Positions 62,401 to 64,000 of a DNA stretch of 64,000 nucleotides are shown here, one piece after another. Each line of letters opens with the position of its first letter. Positions within the stretch are counted from its first letter, which is position 1. Below the pieces are notes generated by a model. It was given only the letters and a program-made list of their open reading frames with translations. It had not been told where the DNA came from and ran no database searches. The position numbers and the translations under genes were made by a program. The stretch comes from Elysia chlorotica. Its lineage: Eukaryota; Mollusca; Gastropoda; Plakobranchidae. The stretch is taken from positions 300,706-364,705 of the forward strand of contig RQTK01000025.1 of NCBI GenBank assembly GCA_003991915.1, in the 5' to 3' direction.

Positions 62401-63870
62401 TAATGTATTAACTGGCTTAGGACATCATGGGCACAATAGAGCTGTTCTCGTGCTGACGTGCCATAAAAACAAAGTCACTTGATGTTTGAAGTTTAAAGAT
62501 ACATTTGATGTAAAATTGGAAGCTAACAATGTTATCCTGATTTTTAGTCCATATTTTAGTCTTTGCGATTTTTCTTCTTGCACAGACTATGTCCAGAATG
62601 CTTGACGCACGCCAGCTTGGCTTAAAATTGATTGCCAACGTGACTTATGGCTACACTGGAGCCAGCTTCTCTGGTCGCATGCCTTGTGTAGAGGTTGGCG
62701 ACAGCATTGTTCGGAAAGCTCGTGAAAGTCTAGAGAGATCCATAGAGCTAGTGCGTAATACACCTAGATGGGGGGCTCAAGTTGTTTATGGAGATACTGA
62801 CAGGTAAAGTAATATCATACTGAAGCACATTTGACTCGACTTTTACTTTTACATCCACCTTTTTGTTCTACTGAAATTGCATATTCTTGAATTATCACCC
62901 ATTGGAATTTTCAAATTTCCCACCTTTACCCTCTTGTCTTATCATCCTACTTACAAAGGCAAAATGTTTTTGTCCCTTTATTAAAAATTTAAGTTTCATC
63001 TATTTAGTTTCAAATGAATGAAGCTAAAAACAGTTTTCAGGTGTTGCTCTGAAACTTACAAAAATTGCACTTGGCAAGCAAATGAACTCTGATGTCTTTT
63101 TTTTTTATATATAATATTTAACACTACAGATAGCGATATGCTACTTTTCCCCTTCAATGCCTTGAAATTGATTATCAAAAATGTATTTTCAATTACAGCC
63201 TTTTTATCCATTTTCCTGGGAAAAGCAAGGATGAAGCATTTACACTGGGGCATGAAATTGCTGATGCTGTCACAGCTATATTTCCAAGTCCCATGAAACT
63301 CAAGTTTGAAAAGGTGAATCTCAATTTCTTTGTAAAATACTTGACAATTTTTTTGCTTTAAGCATATTAAACGAGTGCATGCAAAAATTGGATTAATTTG
63401 GGTTCATTCAATTGTTCATTTTGTCCTTGAATGGACATGTATTTTTGAAGGAGATTATTCCTTTTCCATAAATTTAAGAAAAACCAGTTGAGAGAATAGC
63501 AATGCTAGAAACAAAAAATTCTGGAACATTTTATTGCTTGGTTTACTGATTTTGCATACTGATCGCTGCATTTTGCCCATATTTTGTTAAAAAGTGTGAT
63601 ACAGTTTTATTCAAGCATGAGGGTACAGATGCTCCCTCAAGCTATGAATATAGGATATATCTAAAGATAAATTAATAAATCATTTTACTGATATTGTCTT
63701 TTGAAAATAATATTATGTTATTTTCTCCCCAGGTGTATCTTCCATGTGTTCTTCAGACCAAGAAACGCTATGTGGGTTACATGTATGAGACTCCTGACCA
63801 GAAAGAGCCAGTTTTTGATGCAAAGGGTATTGAAACAGTCAGAAGAGACTCATGCAGTGCTGTCTCCAAG
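12325..63870 (+). CDS. REV3L: REV3L, DNA polymerase zeta catalytic subunit (29 exons, 3' end outside window)
   Basis: Encodes the catalytic subunit of DNA polymerase zeta, the B-family polymerase that extends from mismatched or damaged primer ends during translesion synthesis in the nucleus, working with REV7, REV1 and the POLD2/POLD3 subunits. The joined exons total 14,073 nt, 4,691 codons, with no internal stop and consistent phases. Domain order: N-terminal B-family domain (residues 1-270), acidic linkers (270-520), giant disordered region (522-3656), REV7-binding motifs (3612-3623, 3726-3737), inactive exonuclease-like region (about 4000-4390), and polymerase palm and fingers with DFQSLYPS (from D4435), the [10 protein letters not shown] helix and YGDTDS (4602-4607). 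The thumb and C-terminal metal-binding module are missing because the window ends. The protein is far longer than human REV3L (3,130 aa). Identity is certain; individual splice sites are my reading, without transcript data. Confidence 0.97.
12464..13209 (+). other. REV3L: REV3L intron 1
   Basis: 746 bp, AT-rich. It carries the right partner (12787-12810) of the inverted repeat at 9990-10013. Nothing else was recognised. Confidence 0.9.
13210..13396 (+). CDS. REV3L: REV3L exon 2 (residues 47-109)
   Basis: Encodes [20 protein letters not shown] and continues to FKISIVSG, the first B-family N-terminal beta-rich block, near-identical in order to the human protein. Acceptor TTTCAG|GC, donor AAT|GTAAGT. 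The following intron is the longest in the window. Confidence 0.95.
14599..14769. repeat. Imperfect (TC)n/(TCTG)n microsatellite
   Basis: Pyrimidine-rich repeat in intron 2: TCTG-interrupted at the start and a pure (TC)n of about 55 bp at the end. Confidence 0.95.
15538..15718 (+). mobile_element. SINE fragment (copy 2)
   Basis: Well preserved core: GGTTGGGTCGGTGTCAG, CCTGTCTCGTGTGTGACAG, AAATTGTCAGACATCAGTCT, then GTCCGTCCACAGTATAG and CTGATGTTGGACGTTAAACC. It has no tRNA-like head. Confidence 0.8.
16098..16127 (+). mobile_element. LINE 3' tail remnant
   Basis: A GATAAAG...TTATCTTATCTTATC tail like the one ending the LINE at 62299-62333. Only the tail is recognisable. Confidence 0.35.
16854..17091. 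repeat. (TC)n followed by (TTC)n, about 240 bp polypyrimidine block
   Basis: A 43-bp pure TC tract, a CTCCTC-type spacer, then 37 TTC units (16981-17091). Almost the whole 240 bp is pyrimidine on the sense strand, able in principle to form triplex (H-DNA). The long poly-S, poly-F and poly-E open frames here are artefacts. Confidence 0.97.
18001..18110. other. GC-rich patch with imperfect dyad
   Basis: Within AT-rich intron 2, CTGCCCGGTG (18008-18017) can pair with CACCACTGGGCAG (18065-18077), allowing a bulge. No RNA family was recognised. Confidence 0.3.
18246..18258. repeat. G homopolymer
   Basis: A run of 13 G residues directly after a T run. Other long homopolymers in this intron are 23 C at 21648-21670 and 13 G at 23048-23060. 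Confidence 0.9.
19161..19215. repeat. (GA)n microsatellite
   Basis: The only long purine-strand dinucleotide tract I found in the window; all other long TC/GA tracts have pyrimidines on the + strand. Confidence 0.95.
19400..20250. other. GC- and CpG-rich patch in intron 2 with TATA-like box
   Basis: Clearly richer in GC and CpG than its surroundings. TATATAAG at 19582-19589 is followed about 30 bp later by TCTCAGACC, an initiator-like sequence. It could be a cryptic or element-derived promoter. No open frame with recognisable homology follows. Confidence 0.3.
20142..20433. repeat. Diverged tandem duplication, offset about 166-178 bp
   Basis: GCGAAAGATGGGGAGAG (20144) recurs as GCGAAAGATAGGGAGAG (20310), and GTGGATGTGATTACTATG (20235) recurs as ATGGATGTGATAATTGTG (about 20414). 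Confidence 0.55.
21005..21160. repeat. Three tandem units containing a dyad
   Basis: TCGGAC starts units at 21005, 21054 and 21115. Each contains ACAAAA or ACGAAA followed 11-15 nt later by CGTCTTTTGTG, so each unit carries a small inverted repeat. Confidence 0.65.
21912..21984. repeat. (TC)n microsatellite
   Basis: Nearly pure TC tract in intron 2, followed by several hundred bases of looser pyrimidine-rich sequence to about 22430. Confidence 0.95.
22978..23008. repeat. (CA)n microsatellite
   Basis: Short CA tract with two interruptions. Confidence 0.9.
23201..23455 (+). mobile_element. SINE with tRNA-like head (most complete copy)
   Basis: The head GGGGGCGAACTGGCTGAAGT followed by GCGTTGGTCTCCCAATCATG resembles a tRNA from its A box through the anticodon arm. 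The GGCCCGGATTAAAAACCC segment is a damaged B box. The body carries the family core (CTGTCTCGTGTGTG, GAGACGTCAGTCTTGTGG, CCACAGTATAGCC). It is a tRNA-derived SINE and not a functional tRNA. Confidence 0.8.
23994..24049. repeat. (TTA)n microsatellite
   Basis: About 18 TTA units in intron 2, preceded by a short ATC repeat. Confidence 0.95.
24119..24149. repeat. (TC)n microsatellite
   Basis: A 31-bp pure TC tract in intron 2. Confidence 0.95.
24872..24914. repeat. (TC)n microsatellite
   Basis: A pure TC tract about 100 bp upstream of the exon 3 acceptor, at the end of a 250-bp pyrimidine-rich stretch. Confidence 0.95.
25014..25088 (+). CDS. REV3L: REV3L exon 3 (residues 109-134)
   Basis: Encodes [20 protein letters not shown], matching human PFYGYHEKERTFMKIYLYNP. 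Acceptor CTTTCAG|A, donor GGAA|GTGAGT. It lies 11.6 kb after exon 2. Confidence 0.95.
25089..25791 (+). other. REV3L: REV3L intron 3
   Basis: 703 bp with nothing recognised beyond AT-rich sequence. Confidence 0.85.
25792..25873 (+). CDS. REV3L: REV3L exon 4 (residues 134-161)
   Basis: Encodes [20 protein letters not shown] followed by HIPYALQ, matching human QSGAIMNKFYQPHEAHIPYLLQ. Acceptor TTTGCAG|G, donor TTGCAG|GTAATC, phase 0. Confidence 0.95.
25874..26785 (+). other. REV3L: REV3L intron 4
   Basis: 912 bp. It contains a degraded SINE copy at about 26430-26615; the rest is unrecognised. Confidence 0.85.
26430..26615 (+). mobile_element. SINE fragment (copy 3)
   Basis: GTTGGAGTCCCAATTATACC resembles the tRNA-like head, and TTTGACGTTAGTCTTGGGAC is the family core. 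Heavily diverged. Confidence 0.6.
26786..26861 (+). CDS. REV3L: REV3L exon 5 (residues 162-187)
   Basis: Encodes [20 protein letters not shown] and a basic RQQKK tail; the human counterpart is [20 protein letters not shown]. Acceptor TTTTTCAG, donor AAAG|GTAAAA. Confidence 0.95.
27169..27310 (+). CDS. REV3L: REV3L exon 6 (residues 187-234)
   Basis: The first part is serine-rich and poorly conserved; the end, IWNVENIPS, corresponds to human LFRWEQDEIPSS. Acceptor TTAAACAG, donor CCCCAG|GTATAT. The phase joins correctly on both sides. Human exon boundaries were not checked. Confidence 0.88.
27373..28430 (+). mobile_element. Two left-end fragments of the CAGACCTGCC family
   Basis: Left termini at 27373 (CAGACCTGCCAA) and 27494 (CAGACCTGTCAAC), each followed by the same ~100 bp (GGTTCAGATATGG, CAACAAAATAGACTTCATAC). 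The second continues about 900 bp in parallel with 28444 onward. Neither has a right end. Confidence 0.7.
28444..30575. mobile_element. Complete non-autonomous DNA transposon, 2,132 bp
   Basis: Perfect 13-bp terminal inverted repeats, CAGACCTGCCAAC (28444-28456) and GTTGGCAGGTCTG (30563-30575). Flanked by the direct repeat ATCGTA (28438-28443 and 30576-30581), the likely target duplication. A perfect 12-bp hairpin with arm TTTGGGCGTAAT lies at 28464-28489. No transposase frame was seen. The CAG...CTG ends suggest a hAT-like group, but a 6-bp duplication is shorter than the usual 8 bp of hAT, so the superfamily is open. Confidence 0.8.
30984..31150 (+). mobile_element. SINE fragment (copy 4)
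   Basis: Diverged copy: GGTTAGTGTTGGTTTAATGT, then CCACACTGTCTCTATTTGGC and GTTATCAGACATTAG. Confidence 0.6.
31182..31279 (+). CDS. REV3L: REV3L exon 7 (residues 234-267)
   Basis: Encodes [20 protein letters not shown] and [11 protein letters not shown], aligned with human VEPQSTCELEVDAVAADILNRL, a strong REV3 signature. Acceptor CCTTCAG|C, donor ACCA|GTAAGT. Confidence 0.94.
31280..31757 (+). other. REV3L: REV3L intron 7
   Basis: 478 bp with nothing recognised. Confidence 0.85.
31758..31862 (+). CDS. REV3L: REV3L exon 8 (residues 267-302)
   Basis: Encodes [20 protein letters not shown], matching human IGGNPGLQAIWEDEKQRRR, then an acidic serine-rich stretch. Acceptor TGTATAG|G, donor CAGG|GTGAGC. 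This ends the conserved N-terminal domain. Confidence 0.93.
31863..32551 (+). other. REV3L: REV3L intron 8
   Basis: 689 bp, AT-rich, with nothing recognised. Confidence 0.85.
32552..32636 (+). CDS. REV3L: REV3L exon 9 (residues 302-330)
   Basis: Encodes [20 protein letters not shown] and VKEQQEIG. It corresponds to human HRFVPATESEKKFQKRLQEILKQND, a short helical segment. Acceptor CTCTCCAG, donor TTGG|GTAAGT; phases fit. Confidence 0.9.
32637..34706 (+). other. REV3L: REV3L intron 9
   Basis: 2,070 bp. A candidate fifth CAG-terminus element begins near 32983 (CAGACTTTTCCG, then an imperfect hairpin ATTCCGAG/CTCGGGAAT). A short CACT/CACC repeat lies near 33500-33533. The rest is unrecognised. 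Confidence 0.7.
34707..34783 (+). CDS. REV3L: REV3L exon 10 (residues 330-356)
   Basis: Encodes a polar linker, [20 protein letters not shown], with no clear human match. It is supported by exact phase fit, the pyrimidine-rich acceptor ending AAAG|GG and the donor AAG|GTGAGG. Confidence 0.78.
34885..35190. mobile_element. SINE-derived region with an inverted pair (copy 5)
   Basis: A + strand core fragment (GGATCGGTGTCAGTACGTGA, CTGTCTCTGTGTGGCAG) is followed by an inverted copy of the latter (CTGCCATACAGAGACAG, 16 of 17 matching). Another + strand fragment, AATTGTCAGATGTTAATAAT with CACAATATAGCCTATG, comes last. Confidence 0.65.
35384..35460. repeat. (TTA)n microsatellite
   Basis: About 25 TTA units just upstream of exon 11. 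Confidence 0.95.
35633..35788 (+). CDS. REV3L: REV3L exon 11 (residues 356-408)
   Basis: Acidic serine-rich linker ([18 protein letters not shown] and onward, ending SSVSSHRG). I chose the acceptor TTGATTCAG|A because it is the only nearby one that keeps the frame open. A perfect TACTAAT branch-point-like heptamer lies at 35610-35616, but the pyrimidine tract is poor. The stronger-looking acceptor ATTAG at 35538 leads to a stop after about 11 codons. Donor AGGG|GTAAGA. Confidence 0.72.
35789..36924 (+). other. REV3L: REV3L intron 11
   Basis: 1,136 bp; about 690 bp of it is a partial transposon copy (36029-36720). Confidence 0.85.
36029..36720 (+). mobile_element. Left-end fragment of the CAGACCTGCC family
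   Basis: Starts with the exact terminus CAGACCTGCCAAC and follows 28444 onward (GATTTGGCCCAACAAAATAG, AAGGTACTTTCGTTTTCACT, TATGTCACTGGTGCTTGTG). It then jumps to a segment like 11528 (TTATAACAGGGCTTGT), implying an internal deletion. No right terminus is visible. Confidence 0.75.
36925..37126 (+). CDS. REV3L: REV3L exon 12 (residues 408-475)
   Basis: Encodes [14 protein letters not shown] and a run of acidic residues before [10 protein letters not shown]. The human protein has LVHLLAGLES and then MELSLVMSQRW in this part. Acceptor TGTTCAG|A, donor GAAGG|GTATGT. Confidence 0.88.
39199..39475. repeat. Interrupted (TC)n with GATC islands
   Basis: Pyrimidine-rich repeat inside the second transposon, with regularly spaced TCGATCTCC and TCGATTTCC interruptions. 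Confidence 0.9.
39608..39629. repeat. (TTTA)n microsatellite
   Basis: Short TTTA tract inside the second transposon. Confidence 0.85.
39922..40061 (+). CDS. REV3L: REV3L exon 13 (residues 475-522)
   Basis: Acidic segment ending [16 protein letters not shown], corresponding to human LLLASLSIPQLDGTADENSD. Acceptor TTTGCAG|G, donor TCCA|GTTAGT. It is the last exon before the giant one. Confidence 0.9.
40062..40582 (+). other. REV3L: REV3L intron 13
   Basis: 521 bp with nothing recognised. The giant open frame extends back into its last 58 bp by chance. Confidence 0.85.
40583..49985 (+). CDS. REV3L: REV3L exon 14, giant disordered-region exon (residues 522-3656)
   Basis: A single open exon of 9,403 nt encoding about 3,134 residues, two thirds of the visible protein. 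In order: a Q/Y/S/P-rich prion-like stretch (residues about 590-844) with six YQSP repeats; a second such stretch (1138-1201); a 69-residue basic, hydrophobic-containing island (1437-1505); a Q/H-rich stretch (1707-1771); a lysine-rich block with NLS character (from 1871); a DUF4683-like core [17 protein letters not shown] (2042-2059); acidic serine clusters likely to be CK2 sites; two copies of a motif ending SMKDIL (2892-2910, 2933-2951); and the first REV7-binding motif (3612-3623). Acceptor GGCACAG|GT, donor CAAT|GTAAGT. The open frame extends upstream into the intron, but the acceptor and phase fix the exon start. Confidence 0.95.
49986..50666 (+). other. REV3L: REV3L intron 14
   Basis: 681 bp, AT-rich, between the giant exon and the microexon. 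Nothing recognised. Confidence 0.85.
50667..50706 (+). CDS. REV3L: REV3L exon 15, 40-nt microexon (residues 3656-3669)
   Basis: Encodes [13 protein letters not shown]. With the preceding LPDKP it matches human VPEKPREIGGRLLMVETRL, so although tiny it is a real exon. Acceptor TTGTAG|G, donor AATAGG|GTGAGG. It restores the phase between exons 14 and 16; without it the frame of exon 16 is lost. Confidence 0.92.
50707..52975 (+). other. REV3L: REV3L intron 15
   Basis: 2,269 bp. It contains a short AT dinucleotide tract near 50770 and a SINE copy at 52565-52690. Confidence 0.8.
52565..52690 (+). mobile_element. SINE fragment (copy 6)
   Basis: ACTGGTAAAGTCGGTGTCGG, CTACTGAGAAAGGAG, GTCCCCACATTACC, TTGCCAGATTTTAGTCTTGG and GACCCGTC follow the family core in order. 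Confidence 0.7.
52976..53923 (+). CDS. REV3L: REV3L exon 16 (residues 3670-3985)
   Basis: Begins [20 protein letters not shown], related to human LEGLRLWKTAFS. It carries a second REV7-binding motif [12 protein letters not shown] (3726-3737), aligned without gaps to human IVIMPCKCAPSR, followed by [10 protein letters not shown]. The rest is polar and disordered, ending [20 protein letters not shown], which matches the human segment before the exonuclease-like domain. Acceptor TTACCAG, donor ACACAG|GTATTT, phase 0 at both ends. Confidence 0.95.
53924..54279 (+). other. REV3L: REV3L intron 16
   Basis: 356 bp with nothing recognised. Intron 17 (54406-54793) is similar. Confidence 0.85.
54280..54405 (+). 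CDS. REV3L: REV3L exon 17 (residues 3986-4027)
   Basis: Contains [17 protein letters not shown], matching human SQIDGPSLNNTYGFKVS, the entry to the exonuclease-like domain. Acceptor GTTGCAG, donor CATAAG|GTAAAC. Confidence 0.96.
54794..55359 (+). CDS. REV3L: REV3L exon 18, exonuclease-like domain with basic insertion (residues 4028-4216)
   Basis: Starts [20 protein letters not shown], aligned with human IQNLTLISVELHARTRRDLE. The Exo I acidic pair of proofreading polymerases (DIE) is absent, as is known for REV3. Between [10 protein letters not shown] and LEITYVQDE there are over 90 serine- and lysine-rich residues, including [11 protein letters not shown] (4155-4165), where human REV3L has about 30. 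Acceptor ATTTCAG, donor AAAAG|GTAGGT. Confidence 0.95.
55360..55929 (+). other. REV3L: REV3L intron 18
   Basis: 570 bp with nothing recognised. Confidence 0.85.
55930..56045 (+). CDS. REV3L: REV3L exon 19 (residues 4216-4255)
   Basis: Encodes [20 protein letters not shown] and [18 protein letters not shown], matching human YDPDILLGYEIQMHSWGYLLQRAAAL. The aspartate of the Exo II NFD motif is replaced (TLSWG). Acceptor CCTCAG|G, donor CAAG|GTTGGT. Confidence 0.96.
56046..56805 (+). other. REV3L: REV3L intron 19
   Basis: 760 bp. The stretch 56411-56470 (CAGTCAACACTGCTCGAGTC and CTCTAGGGAATG) resembles the terminus of a pogo/Tc1-type element, but no second end was seen. Confidence 0.6.
56806..56924 (+). 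CDS. REV3L: REV3L exon 20 (residues 4255-4294)
   Basis: Encodes [20 protein letters not shown] and [11 protein letters not shown], matching human AAERDEYGSYTMSEINIVGRITLNLWRIMRNE. Acceptor TTCTCAG|A, donor GAG|GTAAAT. Confidence 0.96.
56925..57446 (+). other. REV3L: REV3L intron 20
   Basis: 522 bp with nothing recognised. Confidence 0.85.
57447..57565 (+). CDS. REV3L: REV3L exon 21 (residues 4295-4334)
   Basis: Encodes [20 protein letters not shown] and [12 protein letters not shown], matching human VALTNYTFENVSFHVLHQRFPLFTFRVLSDWF. Acceptor TTTGCAG, donor CTAAG|GTACTA. Confidence 0.96.
57923..58012. repeat. Compound (TC)n(CA)n microsatellite in intron 21
   Basis: About 58 bp of TC directly followed by about 31 bp of CA, ending 98 bp before the exon 22 acceptor. 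Confidence 0.95.
58111..58252 (+). CDS. REV3L: REV3L exon 22 (residues 4334-4381)
   Basis: Encodes [20 protein letters not shown] and [18 protein letters not shown], matching human [40 protein letters not shown]. Acceptor CCCCCAG|A, donor TCACAG|GTCAGT. Confidence 0.96.
58497..58620. mobile_element. Left end of a third CAG-terminus element family
   Basis: CAGAGCTGCCAAT, then a perfect 7-bp hairpin GTCCCGC/GCGGGAC (58511-58529), then repeats of GTCCCGCTTT. Its extent to the right is unknown and no matching right end was seen before exon 23. Confidence 0.5.
59366..59440. repeat. (AGT)n microsatellite
   Basis: About 24 AGT units, followed by looser GGT/AGT variants to about 59515. Confidence 0.95.
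59917..59955. repeat. (TTA)n microsatellite
   Basis: Short TTA tract followed by CATCATCAT, ending about 40 bp upstream of the exon 23 acceptor. Confidence 0.9.
59996..60246 (+). CDS. REV3L: REV3L exon 23, polymerase motif A (residues 4382-4465)
   Basis: Contains the catalytic motif [21 protein letters not shown]4435 should bind a catalytic metal. The start, [20 protein letters not shown], matches human [20 protein letters not shown] with I for Y. The acceptor GATATAG|A has a weak pyrimidine tract and lies 40 bp after a TTA/ATC microsatellite. Donor GCACA|GTAAGT. Confidence 0.95.
60454..60511 (+). CDS. REV3L: REV3L exon 24 (residues 4465-4484)
   Basis: Short exon encoding [19 protein letters not shown], matching human YDEFKFGCTSLRVPPDLL. 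Acceptor TAATCAG|T, donor AAG|GTATTT. Confidence 0.95.
60804..60883 (+). CDS. REV3L: REV3L exon 25 (residues 4485-4511)
   Basis: Encodes [20 protein letters not shown] and RRGVLP, matching human VRHDITVSPNGVAFVKPSVRKGVLP. Acceptor GTGTAG, donor CCAAG|GTAATA. Confidence 0.95.
61174..61243 (+). CDS. REV3L: REV3L exon 26 (residues 4511-4534)
   Basis: Encodes [20 protein letters not shown] and KDDK, matching human RMLEEILKTRFMVKQSMKAYKQD. Acceptor TTTCAG|G, donor ACAAG|GTTTGT. Confidence 0.95.
61244..62585 (+). other. REV3L: REV3L intron 26
   Basis: 1,342 bp, most of it a LINE remnant. Confidence 0.85.
61480..62333 (+). pseudogene. Non-LTR retrotransposon reverse transcriptase remnant
   Basis: Frame-shifted reverse transcriptase pieces in order: [16 protein letters not shown] near 61487; [15 protein letters not shown] and [10 protein letters not shown] at 61600-61690; GVPQDSV near 61810; the catalytic box as SLYVDEI near 61900 instead of YxDD; and [20 protein letters not shown] near 61960. 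Several stops and deletions separate them. The 3' end is CCCTAAAGGGACAAATAAAG followed by TTATCTTATC (62299-62333). The motifs suggest the Jockey/I group of LINEs. It is inactive. Confidence 0.85.
62586..62803 (+). CDS. REV3L: REV3L exon 27, fingers helix and YGDTD (residues 4535-4607)
   Basis: Contains [20 protein letters not shown], the conserved B-family fingers segment that binds the incoming nucleotide, and ends with VVYGDTD, the second catalytic aspartate pair. The serine of YGDTDS is completed by exon 28. Acceptor TGCACAG, donor GACAG|GTAAAG. Confidence 0.97.
62804..63198 (+). other. REV3L: REV3L intron 27
   Basis: 395 bp with nothing recognised. Intron 28 (63314-63732) is similar. 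Confidence 0.85.
63199..63313 (+). CDS. REV3L: REV3L exon 28 (residues 4607-4645)
   Basis: Encodes [20 protein letters not shown] and [19 protein letters not shown], matching human SMFVLLKGATKEQSFKIGQEIAEAVTATNPKPVKLKFEK. Acceptor TTACAG|C, donor AAG|GTGAAT. Confidence 0.96.
63733..63870 (+). CDS. REV3L: REV3L exon 29 (residues 4646-4691), last exon in window
   Basis: Encodes [20 protein letters not shown] and ends [13 protein letters not shown], matching the human KKRY primer-grip region. Acceptor CCCCAG, donor CCAAG|GTAGGC, phase 0. The remaining conserved C-terminal part, a few hundred residues by comparison with human, must lie to the right of the window. Confidence 0.96.
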
Positions 63871-64000
63871 GTAGGCCTTAATACTTTCCTCCAATTAAAT
63901 CCCATATATGTGTGGCCGTCTGAAAAAAAAAAACAGTCACATGTAGGAAATTTTGGATATGGAGTTATTGGTATGGTTGGGTGCATTTTACTTGTTGAAT
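63871..64000 (+). other. REV3L: Start of REV3L intron 29
   Basis: Begins with the donor GTAGGC and continues past the window end. Confidence 0.85.

Overview
The window is animal nuclear DNA and carries one recognisable protein gene. This is REV3L, the catalytic subunit of the translesion DNA polymerase zeta, on the + strand. The protein sequence, the AT-rich introns full of microsatellites, and a tRNA-derived SINE family all fit an invertebrate. A mollusc, probably a gastropod, is my best guess, but it rests on general character and not on a database match.

I assembled 29 consecutive coding exons by hand from the start codon at 12325 to 63870. All junctions are GT-AG and all phases agree. 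The coding length is 14,073 nt, exactly 4,691 codons. The gene runs off the right edge: the polymerase thumb and the C-terminal cysteine-rich zinc/iron-sulphur module lie outside. Human REV3L is 3,130 aa, so this protein is much larger. Most of the surplus sits in one 9,403-nt exon (40583-49985) that encodes disordered sequence with Q/Y/S/P-rich stretches, six YQSP repeats, a conserved-looking basic island, a DUF4683-like core and a duplicated SMKDIL motif. Two REV7-binding motifs follow, then the inactive exonuclease-like region, and then the active B-family polymerase motifs (DFQSLYPS and YGDTDS).

Layout. Positions 1-12000 are non-coding: T-rich sequence that may be the 3' end of an upstream gene, microsatellites, one SINE fragment and DNA-transposon remnants. 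Positions 12000-12324 are the probable leader or promoter side, with three overlapping miniature upstream ORFs just before the start codon. Positions 12325-40061 hold exons 1-13, separated by repeat-filled introns (intron 2 is 11.6 kb). Positions 40583-53923 hold the giant exon, a 40-nt microexon and a second large disordered exon. Positions 54280-63870 hold the compact polymerase exons.

The introns hold two complete-looking ~2.1-kb non-autonomous DNA transposons (28444-30575 and 37697-39803). They have CAGACCTGCC-type terminal inverted repeats and 6-bp target duplications. There are also several partial relatives, about seven copies of a SINE family, and a dead LINE reverse transcriptase (61480-62333). 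The ends of the CAG-type elements share a layout, a terminus followed at once by a family-specific perfect hairpin, which I consider the most unusual non-coding pattern here.
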